6,179 nucleotides of DNA from a bacterium. GTDB lineage: Bacteria; Hydrothermota; UBA3073; JACQXS01; JAUWAR01. This document shows, one piece after another, positions 1 to 6,060 of this stretch (within the stretch, counting starts at the first letter, position 1; every line of letters begins with the position of its first letter). The notes beneath the pieces were generated by a model. That model worked only from the letters and a program-made list of their open reading frames with translations. It searched no databases and was not told where the DNA came from. The position numbers and the translations under genes are program-made. The stretch covers positions 1 through 6,179 of the forward strand of contig JAUWAR010000076.1 of the NCBI GenBank assembly GCA_030601965.1, read 5' to 3'.

Positions 1-62
1 AAAAAATCGCCCAAGAATATATGAGATTGGTTGAAAAACTCACGGTGAACTACAAGGAGTAA
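1..62 (+). CDS. C-terminal end of an unidentified upstream gene (partial)
   Basis: The frame starting at base 3 is open for 19 codons and closes with TAA at 60-62. The other two forward frames stop at 22-24 and 32-34. The visible tail is charged and looks helical (it includes IAQEYMRLVEKL), as at the end of many cytoplasmic enzymes, including glycosyltransferases, but it is too short to assign. Its stop codon overlaps the next gene's first ATG by one base (TAATG), which suggests the two genes are co-transcribed and perhaps translationally coupled. The SD of the next gene (AAGGAG, 54-59) lies inside the last two sense codons of this one. No function is proposed. Confidence 0.5.
   Translation, partial: KIAQEYMRLVEKLTVNYKE
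54..59 (+). promoter_or_regulatory. Shine-Dalgarno site of the GH130 gene
   Basis: AAGGAG lies 2 bases before the ATG at 62 and 8 bases before the in-frame ATG at 68. Spacing favours the ATG at 68, which would give a 386-residue protein. The one-base stop/start overlap at 60-64 is an argument for the ATG at 62 through reinitiation. The two choices differ by only two residues (Met-Asn). Confidence 0.7.
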
Positions 63-1228
63 TGAATATGAACATAAAAGAATTAGGTGATGGGAGAACT
101 ATTTTACTCGGTTCAGGGGAAGTCATTTTCAAGCTGGATTCCTATGAGAAGAATCCTATTGTGAAGCCGCAAGATATTGGACTCACCTGGCTCGAGGATA
201 AGGAGCTAAAGATTGGTGCTGTTTTCAACGGCGGGGCTGAAGTTTTTCAGGACAAAGTGATTCTGATGCCAAGATGTCATCAGCAATATCAAAAGAGCGT
301 GTTTCTTGATGAAAAACTTGGCATCAAACGATATTGCTTAGAAAACTACATTTCTGAAATTTGGCCATTGGTAAGTGAAGATGGTATCCACTTTAGCAGG
401 TTTCAGAATGCGGTGATCCGGGGAGATGGCACTTATCACACAGATTTCATCTACGGAATAGAAGATATTAGGATTGTGAAGTATAAGCAGGTATATTTGC
501 TCATTGGATGTGGTAAAACAAAACCCCCGTTCAAGGGAGAGAATGCAGACAGGATAGCCATATACTCAACGAACGACTTCATAAATATCACCTATCACGG
601 AATAGTGGAGTCTTTTGATTCTCGAAATGCAATTCCATTTTCCGAACCTATTAATGGGAGACTCTATATGTTGTTTCGTTTTCATCCAAACCTCCACATA
701 GATTCTCTTGAAGCTGGGATAGAGCAATTACTCAATCCTTTCAACCACATAAAGCAGTGGGAGAAAATCTATGAGCGACGGAGCCAGAATCTGCTTTTAG
801 AAGCTGACCATTACCTGCACGAAAGGAAGAAAATCGGTCCGGGCACCCAGTTAATAAAAACCAAAAGAGGTTGGTTGCTTATCTATCATGGTGTTGGTGA
901 GATAGATACTGACATCTGCAAAACATATGGGTTGTCAAAAAAGATTAAAAGAGGATATTCTGTTTGTGCTGCTCTTTTAGATCTGGATAACCCGAGAAAA
1001 GTACTTTGCCGAACCAGGAATCCAATCTATATTCCTTCAGTTCCTTACGAATTATGGGGTAATGATCAGTATCCAGTGGATGTACCTGCAGTAGTTTTTC
1101 CTGTAGGGGCTCTCGTCCTAAAAAATAAGCTGCTGATTTACTGTGGGGCTGGGGATAAATATATCACACTTTTGAGTTGCAATCTTGATAATTTACTTGA
1201 CTACTTATGGAAACACTGTAAGTTGTAG
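62..1228 (+). CDS. GH130-family beta-mannoside phosphorylase/hydrolase-like protein
   Basis: Family assignment rests on several GH130 (PH1107-related) landmarks. These are the GIEDIR motif at residues 132-137, where D135 corresponds to the proposed proton donor of the usual G-x-E-D-P-R motif; KIGPGTQLI at 258-266; GWLLIYHG at 270-277; an AALLDLDNP segment near 303-311; and a C-terminal VVFPVGA...LLIYCGAGD block at 344-365. R71, R206, K258 and H276 sit where GH130 phosphorylases bind phosphate, which favours phosphorolysis or mannosyl transfer over simple hydrolysis; this is inferred from motif position, not alignment. Known members release mannose 1-phosphate from beta-1,4- or beta-1,2-mannosides. 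At 388 residues it is somewhat long, with an extra helical stretch at about 210-257. There is no signal peptide, so it should be cytoplasmic. The next gene, 63 bases downstream, makes a phosphodiester compound, so the substrate may be a mannosylated solute rather than dietary mannan. The family is fairly sure; the substrate is unknown. Confidence 0.85.
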   Translation: MNMNIKELGDGRTILLGSGEVIFKLDSYEKNPIVKPQDIGLTWLEDKELKIGAVFNGGAEVFQDKVILMPRCHQQYQKSVFLDEKLGIKRYCLENYISEIWPLVSEDGIHFSRFQNAVIRGDGTYHTDFIYGIEDIRIVKYKQVYLLIGCGKTKPPFKGENADRIAIYSTNDFINITYHGIVESFDSRNAIPFSEPINGRLYMLFRFHPNLHIDSLEAGIEQLLNPFNHIKQWEKIYERRSQNLLLEADHYLHERKKIGPGTQLIKTKRGWLLIYHGVGEIDTDICKTYGLSKKIKRGYSVCAALLDLDNPRKVLCRTRNPIYIPSVPYELWGNDQYPVDVPAVVFPVGALVLKNKLLIYCGAGDKYITLLSCNLDNLLDYLWKHCKL

Positions 1229-1231
1229 TTA

Positions 1232-1245
1232 CAGAGTATACTCTG
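1232..1245 (+). promoter_or_regulatory. Perfect 14-bp palindrome, possible operator
   Basis: CAGAGTATACTCTG reads the same on both strands and starts three bases after the GH130 stop codon. As RNA it would form only a 5-bp stem with a TATA loop, and no T-run follows, so it is a poor terminator. A zero-spacer dyad like this is more typical of a binding site for a dimeric regulator. It lies 46 bases before the start of the fusion gene, where it could control a secondary promoter. I could not identify convincing -35/-10 boxes beside it. Function is inference. Confidence 0.35.
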
Positions 1246-1291
1246 GCCATAAGGGTTAAGTGAGCTTGATGACAGGGAGAAATCGTAAGTT

Positions 1292-2641
1292 ATGAAAGCT
1301 TTAATTATTGCTGCTGGTCAAGGGAGTAGATTATCAACTAAGGGCGATTCAAAGCCTCTTACTCAACTTTTGGGATTATCCCTTATCGAACGGGTGATAT
1401 TGACTGCAAAGAAGAGCGGTCTGACCGATTTCTATGTGGTAACGGGGTACAATGGTGAAAAGGTAAGACATTTTTTGGACAGATTCAGTCAGAGCAGAAA
1501 TATAAAGATAACCCATATCATAAATGACGAATGGGAAAAGGAAAATGGATTATCTGTTCTTAAGGCAAAGGAGCTATTAAATGAAAATTTCATTCTATTG
1601 ATGGGGGACCATATCTTTGACGAATCAATACTTTGGAAGCTAAAGAATGAAAGAATAGGTGATGACGAAGTTATAATGGCGGTGGATTACAACATTGAAT
1701 CCGATACGCTTGTTGATGTTGATGATGCCACCAAGGTTCTTGTCGAAGACAATAAGATTTTAGATATAGGGAAAAATATTAAAGAATATAACGCTTATGA
1801 CACAGGAATTTTTCTTTGTTCTCCGGCAATATTCAGTGCTATCGAAGAAAGTTTGGATAACGGCAATAGTTCTCTTTCAAAAGGGATAAGCATAATGACT
1901 AGAAAAAAGAAAGCCAAGGCTCTTGATATTAAGAATGCTCACTGGATTGATGTAGATGATGAGAAGGGATTTAAAAAAGCGGAAAGCAAGCTTCTGGGTA
2001 CTTTGAAAAAGGCCTCTGACGGTCTTATATCAAGATACTTAAATAGACCCATTTCAACCAGGATTACAAGATATCTTTTAAAAACATCCATTACACCAAA
2101 TCATATTTCGTTCTTTTCTTTCATCCTTTCTATGTTGGGTGCCTTCCTTTTCTTTTTGGGGGGATATATTAACTTAGTTATTGGAGGAATACTGGCACAA
2201 GTATCATCTATTATTGACGGCTGTGACGGGGAAATAGCAAGGTTGAAATTCCGGGTTACAGGATTTGGTGGATGGTTTGACGCTGTCTTAGACCGCTATG
2301 CTGATGCTTTTCTTCTTTTTGGTTTGACTTATTATGTTTATTTTACAGACAACAATTTCTTGTATATAACCATTGGTTTTCTGGCAATCATAGGTGCGTT
2401 TATGAATAGTTATACAGCTGACAAATATGATGGCTTAATGAAGAGAAAACTTGGCCCAAGAGGGTATTATTTTAGAATAGGTCGTGATGTTAGAGTGTTT
2501 ATTATATTTCTTGGAGCCTTAATAAATCAGCCTCTTTCAACTCTTGTTTTAATCGCTCTCTTAACGAATATAGAGAATATTAGAAGAATAATAGTTCTAA
2601 ATAAAGATGAAAAATATAGTTTGCTTAAAAAAGAAGATTGA
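1292..2641 (+). CDS. Fused nucleotidyltransferase / CDP-alcohol phosphatidyltransferase (putative IPCT-DIPPS)
   Basis: Two enzymes are fused. Residues 1-235 are a cytoplasmic nucleotidyltransferase with the AAGQGSRL loop (7-14), K21-P22, a metal-binding LMGDH (103-107) and a DTGIF segment (170-174). Residues about 245-449 are a membrane CDP-alcohol phosphotransferase with a perfect D-x2-D-G-x2-A-R-x8-G-x3-D-x3-D motif (D309, D312, G313, A316, R317, G326, D330, D334) and several hydrophobic helices (about 270-306, 338-372, 400-425). This order and length match the bifunctional enzymes of thermophiles that make CDP-inositol from inositol 1-phosphate and CTP and then join it to a second inositol 1-phosphate, giving phosphorylated di-myo-inositol phosphate. 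A different polyol or lipid-headgroup substrate is possible, and no inositol phosphate synthase gene is in view. An in-frame stop at 1286-1288 makes the ATG at 1292 the first possible ATG, and MKALIIAAG is a normal beginning. The nearest SD-like run (GGGAG, 1275-1279) is 12 bases away, longer than usual. The fold is certain; the exact substrate is likely but unproven. Confidence 0.85.
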   Translation: MKALIIAAGQGSRLSTKGDSKPLTQLLGLSLIERVILTAKKSGLTDFYVVTGYNGEKVRHFLDRFSQSRNIKITHIINDEWEKENGLSVLKAKELLNENFILLMGDHIFDESILWKLKNERIGDDEVIMAVDYNIESDTLVDVDDATKVLVEDNKILDIGKNIKEYNAYDTGIFLCSPAIFSAIEESLDNGNSSLSKGISIMTRKKKAKALDIKNAHWIDVDDEKGFKKAESKLLGTLKKASDGLISRYLNRPISTRITRYLLKTSITPNHISFFSFILSMLGAFLFFLGGYINLVIGGILAQVSSIIDGCDGEIARLKFRVTGFGGWFDAVLDRYADAFLLFGLTYYVYFTDNNFLYITIGFLAIIGAFMNSYTADKYDGLMKRKLGPRGYYFRIGRDVRVFIIFLGALINQPLSTLVLIALLTNIENIRRIIVLNKDEKYSLLKKED

Positions 2642-3188
2642 GGAGATTATTGAAAAATCTCTTGTTCCTGAAGACTCGAGCCATGCAAAAAACACCCTGG
2701 AATGGATGCTTAAACTAAAACCTGATGCTGATGAAGCATTAAAAATAGCTGCTTTGGGTCATGATATAGAAAGAGCTATTGAGGAACGGAAGGTGAGGCA
2801 TAGAGATTACAAGAGTTATGATGAGTTTAAAGATGCTCATGCTTCAAACAGCGCCGAGATTCTGGCAGAAATAATGCAGGAGTGCAATATAAGTAAAGAA
2901 TTAGTAGATGATGTTCTTTTCTTGGTACGGCATCATGAAACAGGAGACGACAGAAGAGCCAGTGTTTTAAGAAATGCCGACAGCATCTCATTTTTTCATG
3001 TAAACCTGCCCTATTATTTTGTGCGGAATAGTGTAGAAGAGACGAAAAGAAGATTTTTGTGGGGCTATAAGAAGTTACCTGATAATCTAAAAAGGGTTGT
3101 AGCTGAGTTCGATTACCAAGATGAAGAACTTGAGTTATTAGTAAGGACTTGTATCGCTGATAGCCAGTGTTGGACAACATTGCTTTAA
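2607..3188 (+). CDS. HD-domain protein, putative metal-dependent phosphohydrolase
   Basis: This is a 193-residue soluble, mostly helical protein with an HD-type metal-site pattern: H26, the H52-D53 pair in ALGHDIERA, H109-H110-E111 and D125 in RNADS. H65 and H78 are further candidate ligands. HD proteins usually hydrolyse phosphate esters or nucleotides using divalent metals. No partner domain (GGDEF, RelA/SpoT synthetase, nucleic-acid binding) is present, and I do not recognise a named subfamily. The ATG at 2607 lies 35 bases inside the end of the fusion gene in another frame, and no later in-frame ATG or GTG precedes the conserved SHAKNTLEW segment. The SD is weak (AAAG at 2603-2606 abuts the ATG), so expression probably relies on ribosomes finishing the upstream gene. 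That tight coupling suggests a role in the same pathway, perhaps removing the terminal phosphate from the upstream product. The HD domain is well supported; the substrate is inference. Confidence 0.75.
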   Translation: MKNIVCLKKKIEEIIEKSLVPEDSSHAKNTLEWMLKLKPDADEALKIAALGHDIERAIEERKVRHRDYKSYDEFKDAHASNSAEILAEIMQECNISKELVDDVLFLVRHHETGDDRRASVLRNADSISFFHVNLPYYFVRNSVEETKRRFLWGYKKLPDNLKRVVAEFDYQDEELELLVRTCIADSQCWTTLL

Positions 3189-3189
3189 C

Positions 3190-3197
3190 AAGGAGGG
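3190..3197 (+). promoter_or_regulatory. Strong Shine-Dalgarno that points to a CTG start
   Basis: AAGGAGGG begins two bases after the HD gene's TAA (3186-3188). The GGAGG core (3192-3196) is 4 bases before CTG at 3201. No ATG, GTG or TTG in the downstream gene's frame lies within reach; the next in-frame ATG is at 3354, more than 150 bases away. An SD this strong with no standard start near it is the main evidence for a non-standard start. Confidence 0.7.
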
Positions 3198-3200
3198 ACT

Positions 3201-4025
3201 CTGCATTTCATATCACTTGTTGCATCTGAAAGACCAAAAGGGAACTCTGAAATTCTGGCAAAACTTGCTTTAAAAGAAGCACTGAGAAAACAGGCAACTA
3301 CTGGAGAGATAATTTATCTCAAGGATTTCAAAATCCTCCAGTGTCAGGGATGTATGGAGTGTGTTTTTAAAGGTAGACTCTGTAAACTTGACGACGATTT
3401 ATATAAACTGTTGGAAAAGATAAGAAATGCTGATGCGCTTCTCCTCATCGCCCCAACTTATGTTTTATCTGTTCCAGGTTCACTGAAATTATTACTGGAT
3501 AGGTATCTTACTATGCCTGCTTTTTTTGGATATAAACAGGATAAACCAGCTATAAGTATTGGAGTTGCTGCTCTCAGAGACTGGCATCAGTTTGAGCTTC
3601 CTATGCTGAATCTTATGCTTCTTTGTATGGGTTTTAGAGTTAGGGATAGTTTTGTTGCCTACGGCTCAGGACCAGGAGAAGTCCTTATTGGAGATACTAC
3701 TGAGAAGTTAAAAAAATCTGTAGATAGATTATGCAAAGAGAAAGAGATACAATCATTTGAATCTCAGACTTCAGAGCACTGTCCTGTGGATTTTTCTACA
3801 GTATTCGAGAGAATTGGCGAAAATACCTACCGGTGTCCTGTATGTCTAACTCCTTGTGAGCAGAGAAAAAATGGGTTCTATTTTAAGGCAGATGATTTAA
3901 ACAATCACAGGTGGATACCTGAAAACGTCAGAGAGCATTTTTATAATTGGATATCAAAAACAAAGAATCGGTTCAAAGAAAATTTAAGAGAAATACAGAA
4001 AAAGAAAAAAGAACTTGGCATATGA
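3201..4025 (+). CDS. Iron-sulfur flavoprotein (NADPH-dependent FMN reductase family), CTG start
   Basis: Read from CTG 3201 the protein has 274 residues. It opens with a hydrophobic strand and an FMN phosphate-binding-type loop (MHFISLVASERPKGNSE), as in flavodoxin-like FMN reductases. Then comes C48-x2-C51-x2-C54-x6-C61, the compact cysteine motif that binds a [4Fe-4S] cluster in iron-sulfur flavoproteins such as Methanosarcina Isf. PTYVLSVPGSLKLLLDR (85-101) is the usual flavin-side segment. Starting at the ATG at 3354 would place Met at residue 52, inside the cysteine motif, and remove the first strand and FMN loop, so that start is almost certainly wrong. After the flavodoxin fold, residues about 190-245 hold H193-C194-P-V-D197 and C212-P-V-C215, which look like a zinc ribbon with one knuckle degenerate, followed by a lysine-rich helix. 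Its likely role is cytoplasmic electron transfer or reduction, perhaps against oxidative stress; the partner is unknown. The family is well supported; the CTG could instead be a base error for ATG. Confidence 0.8.
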   Translation: MHFISLVASERPKGNSEILAKLALKEALRKQATTGEIIYLKDFKILQCQGCMECVFKGRLCKLDDDLYKLLEKIRNADALLLIAPTYVLSVPGSLKLLLDRYLTMPAFFGYKQDKPAISIGVAALRDWHQFELPMLNLMLLCMGFRVRDSFVAYGSGPGEVLIGDTTEKLKKSVDRLCKEKEIQSFESQTSEHCPVDFSTVFERIGENTYRCPVCLTPCEQRKNGFYFKADDLNNHRWIPENVREHFYNWISKTKNRFKENLREIQKKKKELGI

Positions 4026-4029
4026 GGTT

Positions 4030-4080
4030 ATGAAAAAACTACCAAAATTTCTGTATCTGAAATTATGGGTTCAATATTGA
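4030..4080 (+). CDS. Possible 16-residue leader peptide overlapping the cstA start
   Basis: ATG at 4030 opens a 16-codon frame (MKKLPKFLYLKLWVQY) that stops with TGA at 4078-4080. It begins 4 bases after the flavoprotein stop, and a GAGG run at 4024-4027 precedes it at very short spacing (2 bases). Its stop lies 11 bases past the cstA ATG, in a different frame. A ribosome ending here could back up to the cstA start, which has no SD of its own. The length and the Lys/hydrophobic composition suit a leader, but chance is a real alternative because short ORFs are common. Confidence 0.3.
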   Translation: MKKLPKFLYLKLWVQY

Positions 4081-5753
4081 TTGTTATTGTTTCGTTTGGG
4101 CTTTATATTATTGCCTACCATACTTATGGGAAATATTTGGCACGTAAAATCTTTCGGCTTGATCCAGATGCCAAAACTCCTGCTCATGAACTTAGAGATG
4201 ATACTGATTATTTGCCTACTAAAAGGGAAATCCTGTTTGGGCATCACTATGCATCAATTGCAGGGACAGGGCCAATTGTTGGACCAGCCATAGGTATTAT
4301 CTGGGGCTGGGTTCCTTGCTTGATTTGGGTTGTCCTCGGCTCAATATTTATGGGTGCCGTGCATGATTTTGGGGCACTTGTTATATCAGCCAGGAGTAAA
4401 GGAAAGTCAATTGGAGAACTGTGTGCAGAGATAATCAACCCTCGTGTAAGGACACTACTTCTATTGGTTATCTTCTTTACTCTCTGGATTGTTATTGCCA
4501 TTTTTGGACTCATTATTGCCCTTCTGTTTAATATGTTTCCCCAATCAGTATTTCCTGTATGGATGGAAATCCCCATTGCTATGTGGCTTGGCTATTCTAT
4601 CTATAAAAAGAAAGGAAATGTTACAATATTAGCTATCATTGCAGTGATTATGATGTATATTACAATTATTATTGGTGCTTATTTCCCTTTAAGGATGCCA
4701 TCTTTGTTTGGGTTTCAACCATTAACCTTATGGGTTATTATACTTCTTGCTTATGCTTATATTGCCTCTGTTATGCCTGTCTGGAAGCTTTTACAACCGA
4801 GAGATTATATAAATGCCCATGAGTTATTTATAGCATTGGGACTTTTAATAATTGGTATATTTGTTGCTCATCCGAAAATTGTGGCGCCAGCTGTAAATCT
4901 CCATCCACAAGGGGCGCCACCAATTCTGCCCTTTATCTTTGTTACAATCGCTTGTGGTGCAATTAGTGGTTTCCACAGTTTGGTAGGTTCTGGGACATCT
5001 TCAAAGCAACTTGATAATGAGAGAGATGCTCAATTTATTGGGTATGGGTCAATGTTAATGGAAGGAGTTCTTGCCATCTTAGTAATTATTGCTGTGGCAG
5101 GGGGAATAGGAATGTATTTAAAGACCCAAGAAGGCACTATTCTGACAGGTGTGAGTGCATGGAATTATCATTATGCATCGTGGGGAGCCGCATCAGGACT
5201 TGGCGCAAAGGTGGGCGCTTTTGTGAATGGAGCGGCTAATCTATTAAACTCTTTCGGCATTCCAAGAACTATAGGTTTAACTATTATGGGAGTTTTTGTA
5301 GCATCCTTTGCAGGGACAACTCTTGATACTGCAACAAGAATACAGAGATATGTAATAACAGAACTGGCAACAGATTATAATATTAAACCCTTAGCCACAA
5401 GGCATGGTGCTACTACTTTTGCTATTGTTAGTGCCCTTATTCTTGCAATGTCCCAGGGTGCTGGCAAGGGAGGATTAATTCTATGGCCCCTTTTTGGAAC
5501 CACAAACCAGTTACTTGCAGGTTTGGCACTACTTGTAATAAGTGTTTATCTCTTGAAAAATCGGAAACCGGCTTGGTATACCATCTGTCCTATGGTATTT
5601 ATGGTTCTTATGACGGGATGGGCGATGATTAAAAATATTAATATTTTTTATAGTGGAAATCAGTGGCATCTATTTGTCATTGGAATTATTGTTCTTGTGT
5701 TAAATATCTGGATGATTATAGAAGCCATTATCAGTTGGCGTGTAAAATTTTAG
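4065..5753 (+). CDS. cstA: CstA-family carbon starvation transporter (short form)
   Basis: This polytopic inner-membrane protein of 562 residues carries the CstA signatures in order: LFGHHYASIAGTGPIVGP (57-74), WKLLQPRDYIN (240-250), SGFHSLVGSGTSSKQ (301-315), FAGTTLDTATRIQRY (415-429) and LFGTTNQLLAG (476-486). Long hydrophobic segments fill most of the rest, for example 3-19, 79-97, 130-157, 185-207, 222-238, 254-268, 330-350, 403-417, 484-497, 508-522 and 535-556. Characterised relatives in E. coli import peptides (CstA) or pyruvate (BtsT) on nutrient limitation. Those proteins have about 700 residues, so this belongs to the shorter, widespread type and its substrate cannot be read from sequence. 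MGSILIVIVSF at the ATG at 4065 matches the usual family N-terminus. No SD is visible there, and initiation may depend on the overlapping mini-ORF at 4030-4080. No BtsR-type regulator or YjiX-like small partner is present; a GYD protein follows instead. Confidence 0.95.
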   Translation: MGSILIVIVSFGLYIIAYHTYGKYLARKIFRLDPDAKTPAHELRDDTDYLPTKREILFGHHYASIAGTGPIVGPAIGIIWGWVPCLIWVVLGSIFMGAVHDFGALVISARSKGKSIGELCAEIINPRVRTLLLLVIFFTLWIVIAIFGLIIALLFNMFPQSVFPVWMEIPIAMWLGYSIYKKKGNVTILAIIAVIMMYITIIIGAYFPLRMPSLFGFQPLTLWVIILLAYAYIASVMPVWKLLQPRDYINAHELFIALGLLIIGIFVAHPKIVAPAVNLHPQGAPPILPFIFVTIACGAISGFHSLVGSGTSSKQLDNERDAQFIGYGSMLMEGVLAILVIIAVAGGIGMYLKTQEGTILTGVSAWNYHYASWGAASGLGAKVGAFVNGAANLLNSFGIPRTIGLTIMGVFVASFAGTTLDTATRIQRYVITELATDYNIKPLATRHGATTFAIVSALILAMSQGAGKGGLILWPLFGTTNQLLAGLALLVISVYLLKNRKPAWYTICPMVFMVLMTGWAMIKNINIFYSGNQWHLFVIGIIVLVLNIWMIIEAIISWRVKF

Positions 5754-5755
5754 AA

Positions 5756-5763
5756 AGGAGGTG
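5756..5763 (+). promoter_or_regulatory. Near-perfect Shine-Dalgarno of the GYD gene
   Basis: AGGAGGTG starts two bases after the cstA stop (5751-5753). The GGAGGT core (5757-5762) is 6 bases before the ATG at 5769. It matches the 16S rRNA anti-SD closely and is among the strongest sites in the window, in contrast to the SD-less cstA start. The small protein could therefore be made in excess over the transporter from the same message. Confidence 0.85.
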
Positions 5764-5768
5764 GAATT

Positions 5769-6056
5769 ATGGCAGTTTATTTAATGCTGACGACTCTCAC
5801 AGATCAGGGCAGGAGAACTCTTAAGGAGAAACCCGAGCGTATAAGAGGGGTAAATAAGGAAGTTGAGGCTATGGGGGTAAAGATTCTTTCTCAGTATGCT
5901 ACGCTTGGGATTTATGATTTTCTTAACCTAATAGAAGCTCCTGATAATGAGACTATGCTCAAGGTAGCAACCGAGTTTGGGGCTCGTGGCACTATCCAAG
6001 TTATGACCTTGCCAGCTTTAACAATTGACCAGTTCATTAGTAAGTTGAAAGGTTAA
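5769..6056 (+). CDS. GYD-domain protein
   Basis: This is a 95-residue soluble protein resembling the GYD family (ferredoxin-like alpha/beta fold, dimeric alpha-beta barrel type). The opening strand YLMLTTLTDQGRRTL (4-18) with an RIRGVNKEVEAMG helix (24-36) is typical. The naming motif appears as LGIYD (46-50), with Ile inside, followed by the usual EAPD (56-59), and the strand TIQVMTLPALT (75-85) closes the fold. The length equals that of a single stand-alone GYD domain, so the gene looks complete. The biochemical function of the family is not established; no catalytic residues can be named. It lies 15 bases after cstA with an excellent SD, so the two are almost surely co-transcribed, and a role as an accessory or sensor for the transporter is possible but speculative. 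Confidence 0.85.
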   Translation: MAVYLMLTTLTDQGRRTLKEKPERIRGVNKEVEAMGVKILSQYATLGIYDFLNLIEAPDNETMLKVATEFGARGTIQVMTLPALTIDQFISKLKG

Positions 6057-6060
6057 TTGT

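Noticed and set aside
1269..1295. 8-codon ORF ending in an ATGA overlap with the fusion-gene start
   Set aside because: It is very short with no SD at proper distance. The overlap is easily due to chance, so it was not listed as a leader.
2827..3180. 117-codon open frame on the - strand
   Set aside because: It lies wholly opposite the HD-domain gene, has no recognisable domain and reads as a compositional shadow.
3354..4025. Flavoprotein gene starting at the ATG at 3354
   Set aside because: That start is within the cysteine cluster motif, lacks an SD and removes the FMN-binding loop. CTG at 3201 is preferred.
4030..4080. Mini-ORF as the true N-terminus of CstA through a frameshift
   Set aside because: MGSILIVIVSF at 4065 already matches the usual CstA beginning, so no missing N-terminal sequence needs explaining.
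4081..4293. 70-codon open frame on the + strand
   Set aside because: It lies within cstA in another frame. The CstA frame carries the conserved HHYASIAGTGPIVGP motif over the same bases.
4247..4576. 109-codon open frame on the - strand
   Set aside because: It is antisense to strongly conserved CstA motifs and shows no domain, so it is a shadow.
4881..4920. Inverted repeat GTGGCGCC / GGCGCCAC
   Set aside because: It is inside cstA and built on the self-palindromic GGCGCC from Gly/Ala/Pro codons, with a 24-base spacer. Coding constraint explains it well enough.
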